Below, one piece after another: positions 5,336-7,419 of a stretch of DNA of 7,419 bases. The notes below the pieces were generated by a model. That model did not search any database. It saw only the letters and a program-made list of their open reading frames with translations, and was not told the DNA's origin. Within the stretch, counting starts at the first letter, position 1. Every line of letters begins with the position of its first letter. The DNA is from an uncultured Calothrix sp. (GTDB taxonomy: Bacteria; Cyanobacteriota; Cyanobacteriia; Cyanobacteriales; Nostocaceae), in contig CAKZYM010000931.1 of NCBI GenBank assembly GCA_937884685.1, forward strand, positions 1 to 7,419, written 5' to 3'. Both the position numbers and the translations under genes were made by a program.

Positions 5336-7419
5336 ATGCAACCGACTAATCCGAATCAATTTACAGAAAAGGCTTGGGAGGCTATTACCCATACTCCCGA
5401 AACTGCAAAACAATATCAACAGCAGCAGATTGAAAGCGAACATTTAATGAAAGCTCTGCTGGAACAAGATGGATTAACCGTACCTATTTTTAATAAACTG
5501 GGTGCGAATCCTGAAAAAATTAAAACAACTACGGAAGAGTTTATCAAAAGTCAACCAAAGGTATCGGGTAGCAGCAGTTCTGTATACTTAGGACGCAGCT
5601 TAGATACCCTATTAGACCGAGCGGACGGATACCGTAAGGAATTTGGTGACGAATACATTTCTATTGAACATTTGCTGCTAGCTTATGCTAGGGATGACCG
5701 CTTCGGTAAAAATTTATTTAAAGAACTCGGCATAGACGAAAGGAAATTAAAAGATACCATCAAGCAAATAAGAGGGAGTCAAAAGGTGACTGACCAAAAT
5801 CCAGAAGGTAAATATCAATCTCTGGAAAAGTATGGACGGGATTTAACTGAAGCTGCTAGTGAAGGTAAGCTTGACCCTGTAATCGGAAGGGATGACGAAA
5901 TTCGTCGTACCATTCAAATTTTGTCGCGACGTACTAAGAATAACCCCGTTTTAATCGGTGAACCTGGTGTTGGTAAAACAGCGATTGCTGAAGGTTTAGC
6001 TCAACGGATTATCGCGGGTGATGTTCCACAATCCCTCAAAGACCGCAAGCTGATAGCTTTGGATATGGGTGCTTTGATTGCAGGTGCGAAGTTCCGAGGT
6101 GAATTTGAGGAGCGTCTCAAAGCTGTACTTAAAGAAGTTACCGAGTCTCAAGGAAATATTGTTTTATTTATTGATGAAATCCATACCGTAGTTGGGGCTG
6201 GTGCTACTCAAGGTGCGATGGATGCAGGTAATTTACTCAAACCGATGTTGGCTCGGGGTGAATTGCGCTGTATTGGTGCGACTACTTTAGATGAATATCG
6301 TAAATATATTGAAAAAGATGCGGCTTTGGAAAGACGTTTCCAACAGGTTTACGTTGACCAACCGACTGTAGAAGATACTGTTTCGATTCTTCGTGGTTTG
6401 AAGGAACGCTATGAAGTTCACCACGGTGTGAAGATTGCTGACAGTTCTTTGGTTGCGGCTGCTACTTTATCCAATCGCTATATCACCGACCGCTTTTTAC
6501 CAGACAAAGCCATTGATTTGGTTGATGAAGCAGCTGCAAGATTGAAGATGGAAATTACTTCTAAACCAGAAGAATTAGACGAAATTGACCGCAAGATTTT
6601 GCAGTTGGAAATGGAGAAGCTATCGCTGCAAAAGGAAAGCGATGCAGCTTCAAGGGAACGTTTGGAAAGATTAGAAAAAGAACTTGCCGATTTTAAAGAA
6701 GAGCAGCGTGCTTTAAGCGGTCAATGGCAGTCGGAAAAGGATGTAATTACGAAAATTCAGTCTGTAAAAGAAGAAATCGACCGAGTTAACGTAGAAATCC
6801 AGCAAGCAGAACGGGATTACGACCTGAATCGGGCTGCTGAGTTGAAATACGGTAAGTTAACCGATTTACATCGTCAGTTAGAAACTGCTGAAACCGAACT
6901 TTCCCAAGCACAGCACAGCGGTAAATCTCTGTTAAGGGAAGAAGTCACCGAAGCCGATATTGCGGAAGTAATTTCTAAATGGACTGGTATTCCTATCAGT
7001 AAGTTAGTGGAATCCGAAAAAGAGAAATTATTAAATCTTGAAGATGAATTGCACAATCGGGTAATCGGTCAAAATGAAGCTGTAACAGCCGTTGCTGATG
7101 CAATCCAACGCTCTCGTGCGGGACTTGCTGACCCCAATCGTCCTATAGCTAGCTTTATTTTCCTCGGTCCTACCGGTGTTGGTAAAACCGAATTGGGTAA
7201 AGCTTTGGCTTCTTACATGTTCGATACTGAAGAAGCGATGGTGCGGATTGACATGTCCGAATACATGGAAAAACATGCAGTTTCTCGCTTAATCGGCGCT
7301 CCTCCGGGATATGTTGGTTATGAAGAAGGTGGACAGTTGACCGAAGCTATTCGTCGTCGTCCTTATGCAGTAATTCTGTTTGATGAAATCGAGAAAGCGC
7401 ATCCCGATGTGTTTAACAT
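5336..7419 (+). CDS. clpB: ATP-dependent disaggregase ClpB (partial, 3' end outside window)
   Basis: ClpB is a cytosolic hexameric AAA+ unfoldase that works with DnaK/DnaJ to pull proteins out of aggregates. The frame is open from the ATG at 5336-5338 to the right edge: 694 codons, about 80% of a typical ClpB. Order: Clp N-domain (about 1-145); NBD1 with Walker A GEPGVGKT (208-215), Walker B LFIDE (277-281) and arginine pair 333-334; a long coiled-coil middle domain (about 412-530), which separates ClpB from ClpA/ClpC; NBD2 with Walker A GPTGVGKT (611-618), pore loop GYVGY (658-662) and Walker B LFDE (681-684). The NBD1 pore loop reads GAKFRGEFEER with Phe253 where Tyr is usual. Its Shine-Dalgarno is weak (AAAGAA). 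A GTG at codon 151 with GGAG upstream could start a shorter form. Cyanobacteria often carry two paralogues; I lean to ClpB2 from the N-terminus but am not sure. Confidence 0.96.
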   Translation, partial: MQPTNPNQFTEKAWEAITHTPETAKQYQQQQIESEHLMKALLEQDGLTVPIFNKLGANPEKIKTTTEEFIKSQPKVSGSSSSVYLGRSLDTLLDRADGYRKEFGDEYISIEHLLLAYARDDRFGKNLFKELGIDERKLKDTIKQIRGSQKVTDQNPEGKYQSLEKYGRDLTEAASEGKLDPVIGRDDEIRRTIQILSRRTKNNPVLIGEPGVGKTAIAEGLAQRIIAGDVPQSLKDRKLIALDMGALIAGAKFRGEFEERLKAVLKEVTESQGNIVLFIDEIHTVVGAGATQGAMDAGNLLKPMLARGELRCIGATTLDEYRKYIEKDAALERRFQQVYVDQPTVEDTVSILRGLKERYEVHHGVKIADSSLVAAATLSNRYITDRFLPDKAIDLVDEAAARLKMEITSKPEELDEIDRKILQLEMEKLSLQKESDAASRERLERLEKELADFKEEQRALSGQWQSEKDVITKIQSVKEEIDRVNVEIQQAERDYDLNRAAELKYGKLTDLHRQLETAETELSQAQHSGKSLLREEVTEADIAEVISKWTGIPISKLVESEKEKLLNLEDELHNRVIGQNEAVTAVADAIQRSRAGLADPNRPIASFIFLGPTGVGKTELGKALASYMFDTEEAMVRIDMSEYMEKHAVSRLIGAPPGYVGYEEGGQLTEAIRRRPYAVILFDEIEKAHPDVFN
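5773..5788 (+). promoter_or_regulatory. Internal Shine-Dalgarno and GTG start for a short ClpB form
   Basis: AGGGAG (5773-5778) is followed by a 7-nt spacer and an in-frame GTG (5786-5788, codon 151) in the linker between the N-domain and NBD1. E. coli ClpB starts its shorter form at a GTG (Val149) in the equivalent place, and a cyanobacterial ClpB1 is also known to make two forms. The internal site looks stronger than the site at the main ATG. Confidence 0.55.

Noticed and set aside
6874..7276. Two minus-strand frames opposite clpB
   Set aside because: Both lie fully within strongly conserved clpB coding sequence and have no recognisable product.

Overview
The window comes from a cyanobacterium, most likely a filamentous heterocyst-forming type (Nostocales; my inference). 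The evidence is a chlL/chlN pair for light-independent chlorophyll synthesis with an acidic DUF5331-type gene between them, a TIGR02450 Trp-rich small protein, a HIP1 octamer (GCGATCGC), heptad repeats of the TAACTCY / GAGTTAG kind typical of these genomes, and very AT-rich spacers. I cannot name the species.

Layout. Positions 2-139 hold the 3' end of an unidentified + strand gene, whose stop codon lies in the loop of a two-hairpin dispersed repeat (128-180). An AT-rich gene-free stretch follows, ending in a strong terminator hairpin (426-454). A minus-strand cluster occupies 3792 down to 483 and reads chlL (GTG start), the DUF5331-type gene, then chlN. A 946-bp gene-free region (3793-4738) lies upstream of chlL and holds several palindromes, a hairpin with two competing pairings, and an 11-bp direct repeat. 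Next is a minus-strand TIGR02450 gene (4739-4996). The divergent spacer (4997-5335) holds a strong G-quadruplex motif and a second heptad-repeat array. A + strand clpB starts at 5336 and runs off the right edge with 694 codons present.

How the genes relate. ChlL is the ATP-dependent iron-sulfur reductase that feeds electrons to the ChlN-ChlB catalytic component of dark-operative protochlorophyllide reductase (DPOR). ChlB is not in this window. The gene between chlL and chlN encodes a small folded domain followed by a long acidic, probably disordered tail with a distinctive C-terminal end, which makes it a candidate accessory factor for DPOR. ClpB is an unrelated disaggregase. It has a well-placed internal GTG start for an N-terminally shortened form.

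The most notable items are the acidic protein inside the DPOR operon, the long inverted repeat in the same operon, the structured chlL upstream region, the G4 motif, and the ClpB internal start. I see no complete previously undescribed multi-gene system.
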